Notes under the pieces: generated by a model
What the model saw: the letters and a program-made list of their open reading frames with translations, nothing else
Databases searched by the model: none
What the model was told of the DNA's origin: nothing
Shown: piece by piece, positions 1 to 9,027 of the stretch
Layout of the letters: each line of letters begins with the position of its first letter
Numbering within the stretch: the first letter of the stretch is position 1
Made by a program: the position numbers and the translations under genes
NCBI GenBank assembly: GCA_034435395.1
Contig: DAOTXK010000171.1
Span: 1-30,654, forward strand
Reading direction: 5' to 3'
From: DAOTXK01 sp034435395
Lineage (GTDB): Bacteria; Chloroflexota; Anaerolineae; Aggregatilineales; Ch27
DNA: 30,654 nucleotides

Positions 1-87
1 TATAATGCTGTGGTCATGATACCCGTTTATCGTCTTCTGGGGACGTTTTACCTGTCCGCGCGCCCCGGTCGGGTGGAGGGCCTGTAA
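1..87 (+). CDS. mreD: Rod shape-determining protein MreD, C-terminal end (partial)
   Basis: The frame is open from the left edge to a TAA at 85-87 and encodes 28 residues, beginning YNAVVMIPVYRLLG and ending in a short basic/polar tail. A hydrophobic segment followed by a short cytoplasmic tail is what the end of MreD looks like. Only 27 bp separate the stop from the PBP2 start, and mreD-mrdA is a common order. MreD is an integral membrane protein of the elongasome. The name rests mainly on position and this short tail; another small membrane protein is possible. Confidence 0.55.
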   Translation, partial: YNAVVMIPVYRLLGTFYLSARPGRVEGL

Positions 88-114
88 GCGCCCGCGAGCC
101 ATAAGGTGAATGGG

Positions 115-2355
115 ATGAACCGGCGAATGCTGCCGTTCCAGGGCTGGCGGCTGACATTGTTTGAGGCAGTAGTTTTTTTCTCCTTGATGATGCTGGCCTG
201 GCGGCTGTACGAGCTTCAGTTTGTGGAGAGCGAGCCATATATCCTGGCGGCGGAGGAAAACCGGCTGCAATTACAGCCGATCCCTGCGCCGCGCGGCGTG
301 ATTCTTGACCGGTACGGCAACCAGTTGGCGTTGAACGTGCCCGCCTTTAACGTGACGATCGTACCCGCCAACTTGCCGGATGATGACGAGGAGACGCTGG
401 AGGTCTACAACCGGCTTTCGGCGTTCGTCGATGTGCCCGCCACCCGGGCGGCGGCCGATGCTGCCGGTCGGTTTTCTGAGCGCAGCCTGGACGAACTGGT
501 GCAGGAGGGCGCTGGTGTTGAGCCGTATCAACCGGTGGTGGTGGCCCAGGACGTGCCCCGCCATACGGCCATGCGTATTCTGGAAGACCAGTTGCTCCTG
601 CCGGGCGTGGGGATTGAGGTGGCCGCCGTGCGTGAATATCCCACCGGCGAGCTGACTGCCCAGGTCATCGGCTATCTGGGGCCAATTGGCCCGGAAGAAG
701 CGCAGGCGCTGATCGAGCAGGGGTATAACCCGGCGTTTGACCGCCGGGGATATGCGGGGGTGGAGTTTTTTCTGGAGGATGAAATCGCTGGCGAGAAGGG
801 GAGCCGCCTCCGGGAGGTGGATGTCGCCGGGCTGCCGCTCCGCATCTTGCGGCAGGAGGACCCCATCCCTGGCCGCAGCGTGCGGCTGACCCTGGATGTC
901 GAGTTGCAGGCCGCCGCCCAGGAAGCGTTGATCCGCCGCATTAACATCGTCAATGCTGGGGCCGGGCGGATTATCACCCAGTCGGGCGTGGTGATTGCCA
1001 TGAACCCGCAAACCGGGGAAGTGCTGGCCATGGTCAGCTGGCCGACCTACGACAACGCCCGCTTCGCCCGCAGCATCGACGGGGAGTACTACTTCCAGGT
1101 GCTTGAGGACCCTCGGCTGCCGCTGATCAACCATGCCATCCAGTCCATCTACCCGCCGGGGTCGGTCTTTAAGGTGATCACGGCGGTGGGAGCGCTGGAG
1201 GAAGATGTCATCGACCCCTATGCCAACCTGTACGATCCCGGCCAGCTGGTGCTGCCCAACCGTTATGCGCCGAATGACCCGGCCGCTTCCCAGACCTTCG
1301 TGTGCTGGCTGCGCTCCGGCCATGGGGAAGTTAACATGATCCGGGGCATTGCCCAGAGTTGCGATGTGTACTTTTACCAGATCGGCGGCGGCAACCCCGA
1401 TGTCCCTCCGGACGTGTTGCGTTCAGGAGGGTTGGGGATTGACGATCTCTTCCGTTACGCGACCGCTTTCGGCGTCGGCTCCGAGCTGGGAATCGAATTG
1501 CCCAGCGAGACGGCAGGGCGTATGCCCGACCGGGATTGGAAGCGGCGGACGCACGGCGAGAACTGGTCGACGGGTGATACCTACAATGCGGCGTTTGGGC
1601 AGGGTTATGTCAACATGACGCCGCTGCAATTGATCAGCGCGGTGGCGGCCATCGCCAACGGGGGGACGCTCTACCAGCCGACGGTTATCCACAGTTTCCT
1701 GGATGCCGAGGGTAACGTGATCGAAGGCTTCAGCCGCCACATCCTGCGCACGGTGCGCTTGCCGGCCCCTGGCGAACCGGCCACCCTGCTCCTGCTGGAA
1801 GATATGATCCTGCAAGGGCGGGATAGCCTGGCCTGCCTCTGCGAGCCGGATAGCGAGTTTTACGATCCCCAGCGGTGCGATCCGGCGAATTACCGCGCCG
1901 AGGCCGTTTACGAAGGCCAGAGCATCCCCTACACCGTGCATGTTCCCCGTAATTACGTCTTTAACGGCGGGGTGTGCGACGCCACCAGGTTCGATCCGGA
2001 ATATCAGGTGCCTTTTGCCAGCCCGGAAACGCTGGCGCTGGTGCAGTTAGGGATGCGCGAGGCCGTCCTGGAGGGCACGGCCAAGCCGGCGGACCTGAGT
2101 TATGTCACCGTGGCTGGCAAGACAGGGACAGCGGAGTACTGTGACGACATTGCCCGCCCCTTGGGATTGTGTGTGCCCGGCAACTGGCCGGCTCATGCCT
2201 GGTTCACGGCCTATGCGCCCTACGAAAACCCGGAGATCATCATCATCGCGTTCATCTACAATGGCGGCGAGGGGTCGCTGGTGGCCTTGCCCGTGGTCCG
2301 CGAGACGATGGAGGCGTACTTCCGGCTGCAAAATGAACGTCAGCAGCGGCAGTAG
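115..2355 (+). CDS. mrdA: Penicillin-binding protein 2, elongasome transpeptidase
   Basis: A class B PBP that cross-links peptidoglycan for lateral growth together with RodA. The protein has 746 residues. It has one N-terminal membrane segment (about 13-29), a PBP dimerisation region, then the transpeptidase domain with SVFK (active Ser about 350), SCD (415-417) and KTG (669-671). It is roughly 100 residues longer than typical PBP2. Much of the extra length lies between SCD and KTG (about 570-640) and just after KTG, and it carries an unusual set of cysteines. The ATG at 115 is preferred because AAGGTG lies 6 nt upstream; an in-frame GTG at 106 would add three residues. It sits between mreD and the min genes, on the same strand. 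Confidence 0.93.
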   Translation: MNRRMLPFQGWRLTLFEAVVFFSLMMLAWRLYELQFVESEPYILAAEENRLQLQPIPAPRGVILDRYGNQLALNVPAFNVTIVPANLPDDDEETLEVYNRLSAFVDVPATRAAADAAGRFSERSLDELVQEGAGVEPYQPVVVAQDVPRHTAMRILEDQLLLPGVGIEVAAVREYPTGELTAQVIGYLGPIGPEEAQALIEQGYNPAFDRRGYAGVEFFLEDEIAGEKGSRLREVDVAGLPLRILRQEDPIPGRSVRLTLDVELQAAAQEALIRRINIVNAGAGRIITQSGVVIAMNPQTGEVLAMVSWPTYDNARFARSIDGEYYFQVLEDPRLPLINHAIQSIYPPGSVFKVITAVGALEEDVIDPYANLYDPGQLVLPNRYAPNDPAASQTFVCWLRSGHGEVNMIRGIAQSCDVYFYQIGGGNPDVPPDVLRSGGLGIDDLFRYATAFGVGSELGIELPSETAGRMPDRDWKRRTHGENWSTGDTYNAAFGQGYVNMTPLQLISAVAAIANGGTLYQPTVIHSFLDAEGNVIEGFSRHILRTVRLPAPGEPATLLLLEDMILQGRDSLACLCEPDSEFYDPQRCDPANYRAEAVYEGQSIPYTVHVPRNYVFNGGVCDATRFDPEYQVPFASPETLALVQLGMREAVLEGTAKPADLSYVTVAGKTGTAEYCDDIARPLGLCVPGNWPAHAWFTAYAPYENPEIIIIAFIYNGGEGSLVALPVVRETMEAYFRLQNERQQRQ

Positions 2356-2454
2356 ACAATAGCGTGGTACAAAAAAATGAGTATAGTTTAAGGAGACACT
2401 AACTGGCCGCGTGTGACTGGCTTGAGTTGGCCTGGTTGAGCATAGGTGCGCGCG

Positions 2455-3180
2455 ATGACCGCTAGAGGTTCCGTGGAGATCAAGGGCATTCGGGATGGTT
2501 TGTTGGTTCGCCTCAGTGCCGATGAGGCCTGGAGAGACCTGGTAAAGCAATTGGTCGCGTATATCGATCAACAGAAGGATTTCTTCCGGGGCGCACGCAT
2601 GGCGCTGGATGTTGGCCCGCGCCCCCTCCGCCGCCATGAACTGGGGTCGCTGCAACACATGCTGGCCAGTCGCGACGTTTCCTTGTGGGCGGTGGTCAGC
2701 GAGAGCATGACCACCGTCAGTACCACCCGCCGGTTGGGGCTGCAAACGACGCTGGAAGGCCCCGAGGCAAAATCCAGACCGCCGGTGGACGTGCCGGAGA
2801 CGTTGCTTAAGATCGACGATGACGAGCCACCGCCGATCAATACGGAAGAGACTGGCACGACTGGCGTGCTGGTGAAGCGCACGCTGCGCAGTGGTCGCAC
2901 GGTCCGCAGCGGCGGTCATGTGGTCGTGCTGGGAGATGTCAACCCTGGGGCGGAGATCGTGGCAGGGGGAGATGTGATTGTCTGGGGCCGGCTGCGGGGC
3001 ACGGTGCATGCGGGGGCACACGGCGACGAGTCCTCAGTCGTGTGTGCGCTGGACATGGTGCCGATGCAGTTGCGCATCGCGGGCCATATTGCCATGTCGC
3101 CAGATGACAAGAATCACAAACCAAAACCAGAGATTGCCCTCGTTCGTGACAACCGTATCATGGTCACGAGCTGGGATTAG
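2455..3180 (+). CDS. minC: Septum site-determining protein MinC
   Basis: Inhibitor of FtsZ polymerisation, recruited to the membrane by MinD so that division is blocked away from midcell. The 241-residue protein has a variable N-terminal FtsZ-inhibiting domain (about 1-105). A low-complexity linker follows, and then the glycine-rich right-handed beta-helix C-terminal domain, with the family pattern SGGHVVVLGDVNPGAE and GGDVIVWGRLRGTVHAG. The second of these is the stretch used for dimerisation and MinD binding. The ATG at 2455 follows AGGTG by 6 nt; the upstream GTG at 2446 is less likely. minD starts 25 bp after the stop. The 99 bp before minC contains an isolated TATAGT at 2382 without a good -35, so an internal promoter is possible but unproven. 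Confidence 0.93.
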   Translation: MTARGSVEIKGIRDGLLVRLSADEAWRDLVKQLVAYIDQQKDFFRGARMALDVGPRPLRRHELGSLQHMLASRDVSLWAVVSESMTTVSTTRRLGLQTTLEGPEAKSRPPVDVPETLLKIDDDEPPPINTEETGTTGVLVKRTLRSGRTVRSGGHVVVLGDVNPGAEIVAGGDVIVWGRLRGTVHAGAHGDESSVVCALDMVPMQLRIAGHIAMSPDDKNHKPKPEIALVRDNRIMVTSWD

Positions 3181-3205
3181 TTGGGGGAAAGGAACCGGTC
3201 AGCCT

Positions 3206-4018
3206 ATGGGCGCGCGAGTGATCACCGTCACTTCGGGGAAGGGCGGGGTGGGTAAGACAACGGCCACGGCCAATATCAGCGTCGCGCTGGCGGCGCTCAA
3301 CAAGCGAGTGGTGGCGATTGATGCCGATATTGGCCTGCGGAACCTGGATGTCATCTTGGGGTTGGAAAACCGCATTGTCTACGATCTGGTCGATGTGGTG
3401 GATGGCCGTTGTAAGTTGCGCCAGGCCATGATCAAACATAAGGCGTATCCGGAGTTGTATCTGATCCCCGCTGCTCAGACCCGTGATAAAACAGCTGTCA
3501 GTCCCTCAGACATGATTGATATCGTACAACAGCTTCGCAGCAGTTTTGATTATATTTTGATCGACTCGCCAGCGGGGATCGAACGCGGATTCCGTAACGC
3601 CATTGCTTCGGCTGACGATGTATTGATTGTCACCAATCCGGAAGTTTCTTCGGTCCGCGATGCGGACCGCATCATTGGCCTGCTGGAGGCCGAAGAGAAA
3701 GGGCCGGGTCGCCTGATCATCAATCGGGTCAAGATGGATATGGTGAAGCGCGGGGAGATGCTGTCCATGGATGACGTGGTGGATATCCTGGCTATCAAGT
3801 TGATCGGCGTCGTTCCCGAAGACGAAAACATCCTCACCTCGTCCAATCGGGGGGAGCCAGCGGCGGGAGACCAAAAATCCAAGGCGGGACAGGCTTTCCG
3901 CAACATTGCCCGACGGCTGATGGGCGAAGACGTGCCCTTTATGTCGCTGGATGAAGGAGAAGGCGTTTTCCAGCGTCTGGTCAAGCTGTTTAGCGGCAAT
4001 ACGTCAGGCGCGAGTTAG
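3206..4018 (+). CDS. minD: Septum site-determining protein MinD (ATPase)
   Basis: ParA/MinD-family P-loop ATPase that cycles on and off the membrane, carrying MinC. The 270-residue protein begins with the deviant Walker A motif SGKGGVGKTT (residues 10-19), followed by DADIGLRNLDVILG (switch I) and IDSPAG (Walker B). The C-terminus ends in an amphipathic stretch, GVFQRLVKLFSG, matching the MinD membrane-targeting sequence. The reading frame is open far upstream, but the family N-terminus fixes the start at the ATG at 3206. GAAAGGA upstream is a somewhat distant ribosome site. minE begins 20 bp downstream. Confidence 0.96.
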   Translation: MGARVITVTSGKGGVGKTTATANISVALAALNKRVVAIDADIGLRNLDVILGLENRIVYDLVDVVDGRCKLRQAMIKHKAYPELYLIPAAQTRDKTAVSPSDMIDIVQQLRSSFDYILIDSPAGIERGFRNAIASADDVLIVTNPEVSSVRDADRIIGLLEAEEKGPGRLIINRVKMDMVKRGEMLSMDDVVDILAIKLIGVVPEDENILTSSNRGEPAAGDQKSKAGQAFRNIARRLMGEDVPFMSLDEGEGVFQRLVKLFSGNTSGAS

Positions 4019-4038
4019 GCGGGAGGTAATGGACGAAG

Positions 4039-4302
4039 ATGAACAGCCTACTGGAACGTTTGATGGGTCGGAGTGCTGCTCCAAGCTCCGCGAAAATCGC
4101 CAAAGAACGCCTGCAACTGGTGCTCGTCCATGACCGTCTGGACCTCTCGCCCGACAAATTGCAGGAGATGAAGGATGAGATTCTGGCCGTGATCGCCAAA
4201 TACGTGCGCTACGACCGGGAAAACGTGGAGATCACGGTTGAACAGCGCCAGCGCGACAACTGGCTGGTGGCGGATATTCCTCTCAGTCCGGGCAACGATT
4301 AG
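4039..4302 (+). CDS. minE: Cell division topological specificity factor MinE
   Basis: An 87-residue protein that stimulates MinD ATPase and restricts MinCD to the poles. The N-terminus has a short amphipathic segment and the anti-MinCD helix AKERLQLVLVHDR. The C-terminal part (KDEILAVIAKYVRYDRENVEI) is the MinE topological-specificity fold. Length and motif order match the family. Having MinE as well as MinCD implies an oscillating E. coli-type Min system rather than the DivIVA-anchored Bacillus type. The start is preceded by GGGAGGTAATGG, a good ribosome site though rather distant. Confidence 0.95.
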   Translation: MNSLLERLMGRSAAPSSAKIAKERLQLVLVHDRLDLSPDKLQEMKDEILAVIAKYVRYDRENVEITVEQRQRDNWLVADIPLSPGND

Positions 4303-4439
4303 GCTGCTGGTCATGCGCTTATCGAGGTGTCAAAATCGGTTGCAGAAAGGGGGCAGCGTCAAGGGCGCGGCTCCTTTTTCTTGTGGAGCCGGGGGCAACA
4401 GGGCCTGTCCGGTATGTGTGGGGTGTGAGGTCGGGCATC

Positions 4440-5537
4440 ATGCGCGGTGAGACCGGCATCTGGCGGCGGTTTGACTTCATCCTGTTGGCGGCGGTGTTGC
4501 TGCTGATTATCTACGGTGTTTTGATGATCCGGAGCGCCACCCTGGGGGCCATCGACCTGGACCTGATCATCCGCGTGGAACGCCAGATTCAGTATGCAGT
4601 GGTCGGCCTGGTGATCCTGTTTGCGCTGACGGCGGTTGATTACCGTCTGTTGGGCGCGCTGCACCAGTGGATTTATCTTTTTGTGCTGGTGTTTCTGGGC
4701 CTGGTGACGCTTTTTGGGCTGGTGGGGGCGGCTGGGGCCCAGCGCTGGTTAAACGTGGGCATCCCCATCCAGCCATCAGAGATCAGCAAGGTGCTGCTGG
4801 TGATCGCGCTGGGCCAGCACCTGAGCAACCAGTACGAAAAACTCGGTGACTTGAGGACGGTGCTGGTCTCCCTGGCCTATATGGGGCTGCCGGCGCTGCT
4901 CGTGTTTTTGCAGCCGTCCCTGGGGGTGACAGTGGTGATCATGACCACCTGGGCGGTGATGGTCTGGGGGGCCGGCATTCGTTTGAAGCACGTGGCGCTG
5001 TTTTTGCTGGTCGTGGCGGTGGCCTTGCCTGTTGTCTGGGTTAATATGGAGGCTTACCAGCAGCAACGCCTCATTAACTTCATCTTCCCGGAAGTGAACC
5101 CTGAGGAGCAGTACAATATCAACCAGGCGCTGATCGCCATCGGGTCGGGCGGTCTGCTGGGCAGGGGGTATGCCCAGGGGACGCAGACCCAGCTTCGTTT
5201 TTTGCGCGTGCGCCATACCGACTTCATTTTCAGCGTGATCGCACACGAGCTGGGCTTTGTGGGCGCGGTGCTCGCCCTGGGCCTGATCGGAGTCGTATTG
5301 TGGCGGGTGCTGCGCGCGGCGCGGCTGGCGGCGGATCCGCTGGGAAGCCTGCTCTGTTATGGCGTGGCTAACCTGATTTTTTTCCAGACGTTTGTCTCGG
5401 TGGGGATGAATCTTAAGCTGCTGCCCGTGACCGGTCTGACGCTGCCGTTTATCAGCTCCGGCGGCAGTTCGCTCCTGACTCTGTTGGTTGGCATCGGGCT
5501 GGTCGAGAGCGTTATCGTCCGACAGCCCCGACGGTAA
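4440..5537 (+). CDS. rodA: Peptidoglycan polymerase RodA (SEDS family)
   Basis: Integral membrane SEDS glycosyltransferase that polymerises lipid II and works with PBP2. The 365-residue protein is almost wholly hydrophobic with about ten membrane segments. It has the family signatures GAQRWLNVG and PSEISKVLLV, and near the C-terminus LKLLPVTGLTLPFISSGGSS. I choose RodA over FtsW because of the PBP2 and MreD neighbours. The frame is open from 4383, but the ATG at 4440 places MRGETGIWRRFDFILL just before the first membrane segment, as in the family. The 137-bp gap after minE is the longest in this block and holds a weak stem at 4368-4391. Confidence 0.93.
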   Translation: MRGETGIWRRFDFILLAAVLLLIIYGVLMIRSATLGAIDLDLIIRVERQIQYAVVGLVILFALTAVDYRLLGALHQWIYLFVLVFLGLVTLFGLVGAAGAQRWLNVGIPIQPSEISKVLLVIALGQHLSNQYEKLGDLRTVLVSLAYMGLPALLVFLQPSLGVTVVIMTTWAVMVWGAGIRLKHVALFLLVVAVALPVVWVNMEAYQQQRLINFIFPEVNPEEQYNINQALIAIGSGGLLGRGYAQGTQTQLRFLRVRHTDFIFSVIAHELGFVGAVLALGLIGVVLWRVLRAARLAADPLGSLLCYGVANLIFFQTFVSVGMNLKLLPVTGLTLPFISSGGSSLLTLLVGIGLVESVIVRQPRR

Positions 5538-5631
5538 TGGCTACCCGGTTGGGAGCGCTGGCCTGCGCGCCGTTGCCGCGCCGACACCTGACGGGCGAGG
5601 GGATGCGTGACGCTTCCCCGCCGATCAACCC

Positions 5632-5660
5632 CTGACAGCCATCCGAACGCCAGGTATAAT
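5632..5660 (+). promoter_or_regulatory. Sigma70-type promoter of gltX
   Basis: CTGACA at 5632-5637 and a perfect TATAAT at 5655-5660, separated by 17 bp. This is 38 bp upstream of the gltX start and implies a leader of about 30 nt. Both spacing and sequence match the housekeeping consensus. Confidence 0.75.
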
Positions 5661-5697
5661 CGTACTTCGGACGGTTTACCTGCGGGAGTAGAGATCA

Positions 5698-7158
5698 GTG
5701 GATCATCCAGTTCGCGTGCGTTTTGCGCCCAGCCCGACCGGCCCGCTGCACATCGGCGGGGCGCGCACGGCGCTGTTCAACTGGTTGTTTGCCCGCCACC
5801 ACGGCGGCGTGTTCATCCTGCGGATTGAGGATACCGATCAGAAGCGTTACGTGCCCGGCTCGGTGGAGGTGATCCTTGACGGTCTGCGTTGGCTGGGGCT
5901 TAACTGGGACGAAGGGCCGGAGGTGGGCGGCGATTATGGGCCGTATGTGCAGTCCGAGCGGACGGCGCTCTACCAGCAGTGGGCGAACTGGTTGGTGGAG
6001 CAGGGCCGGGCGTACCGCTGCTATTGCACACCGAAACAGTTGAAAGAACGGCGCGCCCAGGGCATGAAAGGGTATGACCGCCACTGCCGCACCCTGACGC
6101 CGGACCAGCGCGCCGCTCACCAGGCCAGGGGCGATGCCTCGGTGATTCGGTTTAAAATGCCGCTGGAAGGCGAAACGACCGTTCATGACCTGATCCGGGG
6201 CGACATCACCGTTCACAATGAAAACCTGACCGATCTGGTCCTGCTGAAATCGGATGGTTATCCGACCTACCATCTGGCCAACGTGGTTGACGATCACTTC
6301 ATGGCGATCAGCCATATCCTGCGGGCCGACGAGTGGATCTCATCCGCGCCGGTACATGCCCAGCTTTATCGGGCTTTTGGCTGGGAGATGCCCGCCATCG
6401 CTCACCTGCCGGTGATCCTGAACCCCAACGGCCGGGGGAAGTTGAGCAAACGCACCGTGGGATTCACCCACGATGGGCGCAGGGTCCCGGTCCTGGTGCA
6501 CGAGTTCCGGGAAGCCGGTTATCTGCCGGAGGCGGTGGTCAACTTTCTGACCAATATCGGCTGGAGCTTCGGCGAGGACCGGGAGGTGTTCACGGTGGAG
6601 GAGACGATTGCCCGCTTTGACCTGGCGCGGGTGAATCCAGCGGGAGGCAAATTCCCGCTGGAAAAGCTGGACTGGCTGAACGGCGTCTACATCCGCGAGT
6701 CGAAGCCGGAGGCGCTGGTCGGTCCGCTGACGGAAGTGTTGGAAGCCCGAGGCTATGAGGTGGATCGGGACGTGCTGCTGCGGGCTATTCCCCTGATCCA
6801 GCCGCGCATTCAGTCGCTGCTGGAAGTTGTGGAATGGGTGGGTTTTCTGTTCAAGAACGGCGTGCGTCCGACGGCGGAGCAGCTGATCCAGGAGAAGATG
6901 GACGCGGAAAGCACCAGGATCGCGCTGACGGCGGCGTATGACACGCTGGCGGCGCTCCCCGATTTTGAGGTGCCGACGCTGGAAAAAGCCCTGCGCGCCC
7001 TGACCGGCGACCTGGGCCTCAAGACTCATCAATTGTTCGGCACGCTGCGGATCGCGGTGACCGGCCAGCCAGTCGCCCCCCCGTTATTCGAGACGATGGC
7101 TATCCTGGGGCGCGAGGTGTGCCTGAAACGCATCGGTGAGGCACAGGCCGTGCTCTAG
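5698..7158 (+). CDS. gltX: Glutamate--tRNA ligase
   Basis: Class I synthetase that charges tRNA-Glu with glutamate; 486 residues, the usual bacterial length. Visible are the N-terminal FAPSPTGPLHIGG (HIGH-type motif at 18-21), a CYC pair followed by HC about 20 residues later (possible zinc knuckle, about 108-131), and KLSKR (248-252, KMSKS-type). The C-terminal helical anticodon-binding region follows. The start is GTG at 5698, because the conserved N-terminus begins at once and GGGAG lies upstream. Since the window also has glnS and a tRNA-Gln, this enzyme is more likely discriminating (tRNA-Glu only). That is inference and would need its anticodon-binding residues checked. Confidence 0.96.
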   Translation: MDHPVRVRFAPSPTGPLHIGGARTALFNWLFARHHGGVFILRIEDTDQKRYVPGSVEVILDGLRWLGLNWDEGPEVGGDYGPYVQSERTALYQQWANWLVEQGRAYRCYCTPKQLKERRAQGMKGYDRHCRTLTPDQRAAHQARGDASVIRFKMPLEGETTVHDLIRGDITVHNENLTDLVLLKSDGYPTYHLANVVDDHFMAISHILRADEWISSAPVHAQLYRAFGWEMPAIAHLPVILNPNGRGKLSKRTVGFTHDGRRVPVLVHEFREAGYLPEAVVNFLTNIGWSFGEDREVFTVEETIARFDLARVNPAGGKFPLEKLDWLNGVYIRESKPEALVGPLTEVLEARGYEVDRDVLLRAIPLIQPRIQSLLEVVEWVGFLFKNGVRPTAEQLIQEKMDAESTRIALTAAYDTLAALPDFEVPTLEKALRALTGDLGLKTHQLFGTLRIAVTGQPVAPPLFETMAILGREVCLKRIGEAQAVL

Positions 7159-7178
7159 GCGGGGGCAGATGATTTGAC

Positions 7179-7227
7179 TGAGCCAGGTCGTGTGTCGCTT
7201 TCGCTGGAGGCACATCAACCTGGCTCA
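7179..7227. repeat. Inverted repeat between convergent gltX and glnS
   Basis: TGAGCCAGGT (7179-7188) is perfectly complementary to ACCTGGCTCA (7218-7227) across a 29-nt loop, in which TGTG and CACA can pair further. It lies in the 120-bp gap between two gene ends, where a shared transcription terminator is expected. There is no clear T-run on either side, so terminator function is only likely. Confidence 0.5.
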
Positions 7228-7278
7228 AACATGAGTCATGGATGGCGGGGGGAACTTCCCGCCCGGCGGCCACGCGCC

Positions 7279-9027
7279 TCAATTCCCCTGCTGAGTCTTC
7301 TGTTGCATTCTGGCCCATGTATCACGCAACGTGACGGTCCGATTGAAGACCAGTTTCTCGGCGGTCGAATCCGGATCGACGCAGAAGTAACCCTGCCGCT
7401 CGAACTGGAATCGCGCCCCCGGCGCGGCACCCGCCACACTTGGCTCGACATGGGCCGACTCGATCACTTCTAACGACCGGGGGTTGAAGTATTCGATGAA
7501 ATCGTGATCCTCCCCCACAGCAGCAGGATCGTCCACGGTGAAGAGATGGTCATACAGCCGCACCTCGGCTTCCAGCGCGTGAGCGGCGGAGACCCAGTGA
7601 AGGGTCGCTTTGACCTGGCGACCGTCTGGCGCGTAGCCACCCCGCGTCTCCGGATCGTAAGTGCAGTGCAACTCGACCACCCGGCCCTGTTCGTCCTTGA
7701 CCACGTCCACGCATTTGATGAAATATGCATACAGCAGGCGCACCTCGCGGCCCGGCGCGAGCCGGTAGAACTTCTTCGGTGGATGTTCCATGAAGTCATC
7801 CTGTTCAAGGTATAAAACCCGGGAAAACGGCACTTTTCGCGTTCCCATGGCCGGGTCTTCCGGGTTGTTGATCGCCTCCATTTCCTCCACCTGGCCTTCC
7901 GGGTAGTTCACGAGCACCACTTTGAGGGGACGCAGGACGCCCATCACGCGCGGGGCGCGTTTGTTGAGGTCCTCCCGGAGGCAGTGTTCGAGCAGGGCTA
8001 CGTCTACCACGCTATTGGCTTTGGAGACGCCCGTGCGCTCGCACAAGTCCCGGATCGCCTCCGGCGTGTAGCCACGCCGCCGCAGGCCCGACAGCGTTGG
8101 CATCCGCGGATCGTCCCAGCCGGAGACATACCCCCCCTGTACCAGCCGCAGCAGCCGGCGCTTGCTCGTCACGGTACGGGTGAGATTGAGGCGCGCGAAC
8201 TCGATCTGCTGGGGGTGGTAGACTCCCAGTTGGTCGAGGAACCAGTCGTACAGCGGGCGATGGTCTTCGAACTCCAGCGTGCAGATCGAATGCGTGATTC
8301 CTTCGATGGAGTCCGACTGGCCGTGCGCCCAGTCATACATCGGGTAAATGCACCACTTGTCGCCCGTTCGCGGGTGTTCGGCGTGCAGGATGCGATACAT
8401 CACCGGGTCGCGCAGGCTCATATTGGGCGAGGCCATGTCGATCTTGGCGCGCAGGACGCATTCGCCGTCCGGGAACTCGCCGTTTTTCATGCGCTCGAAG
8501 AGGTCCAGGTTTTCCTCAACCGACCGGTTGCGATAAGGGCTTTCCCGGCCCGGCTCGGTCAGCGTGCCACGGTATTCCCTGATCTCTTCCGCGCTCAGAT
8601 GATCGACGTAGGCCTTGCCGTCCTTGATGAGCTGCACCGCCCACTCGTACAGCTGGTCGAAGTAGTCGGAGGCGTAGAACAGGCGGTCCTCCCAATCCGC
8701 GCCCAGCCAGCGTACATCCTCGATGATGGAGTCGATGTACTCCTGTTCTTCTTTGGTGGGATTGGTATCGTCGAAGCGGAGGTTGAACTTGCCGCCATAG
8801 CGCTCGGCAATGCCGTAGTTAAGCCAGATCGACTTGGCATGGCCGATATGCAGATAACCGTTCGGCTCGGGTGGAAATCGGGTGTGCACCCGACCGTCGA
8901 AGCGACCGGTGCTCAGGTCCTCATTGATGAGATCCCAGATGAAGTTAGAGGGAGCCACTGGCTCGGTTGGGGCATCTGCGGCCGGTGGGTGGCGGTGCAC
9001 GTCTGATTCGCTGGTCATTTTCTTCAT
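7279..9027 (-). CDS. glnS: Glutamine--tRNA ligase
   Basis: Class I synthetase that charges tRNA-Gln directly with glutamine; 582 residues. Motifs in order: FPPEPNGYLHIGHAKS (HIGH at 60-63), RFDDTNP, YDWAHGQSDSIEG, a degenerate KMSKS-like TSKRRL, then the two-barrel anticodon-binding domain. The start is the ATG at 9027, with AAGGTG 8 nt upstream; the frame extends to 9084 without family-like sequence. A 6-bp inverted repeat (9033-9038 with 9052-9057) overlaps this ribosome site. A weak TACACT (-10-like, 9070-9075) lies upstream. A tRNA-Gln(CUG) gene lies 264 bp beyond the start, on the opposite strand. GlnS is patchily distributed in bacteria, and horizontal origin is possible. Confidence 0.95.
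   Translation of the reverse strand: MKKMTSESDVHRHPPAADAPTEPVAPSNFIWDLINEDLSTGRFDGRVHTRFPPEPNGYLHIGHAKSIWLNYGIAERYGGKFNLRFDDTNPTKEEQEYIDSIIEDVRWLGADWEDRLFYASDYFDQLYEWAVQLIKDGKAYVDHLSAEEIREYRGTLTEPGRESPYRNRSVEENLDLFERMKNGEFPDGECVLRAKIDMASPNMSLRDPVMYRILHAEHPRTGDKWCIYPMYDWAHGQSDSIEGITHSICTLEFEDHRPLYDWFLDQLGVYHPQQIEFARLNLTRTVTSKRRLLRLVQGGYVSGWDDPRMPTLSGLRRRGYTPEAIRDLCERTGVSKANSVVDVALLEHCLREDLNKRAPRVMGVLRPLKVVLVNYPEGQVEEMEAINNPEDPAMGTRKVPFSRVLYLEQDDFMEHPPKKFYRLAPGREVRLLYAYFIKCVDVVKDEQGRVVELHCTYDPETRGGYAPDGRQVKATLHWVSAAHALEAEVRLYDHLFTVDDPAAVGEDHDFIEYFNPRSLEVIESAHVEPSVAGAAPGARFQFERQGYFCVDPDSTAEKLVFNRTVTLRDTWARMQQKTQQGN

Noticed and set aside
1..6. TATAAT at the left edge as a promoter for mrdA
   Set aside because: It lies inside the mreD coding frame, and no -35 can be seen because the window starts there.
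4368..4391. Terminator between minE and rodA (CGGCTCC and GGAGCCG)
   Set aside because: The T-run is in the loop rather than after the stem, so it is not a normal intrinsic terminator. The stem may only be chance or a weak attenuator.
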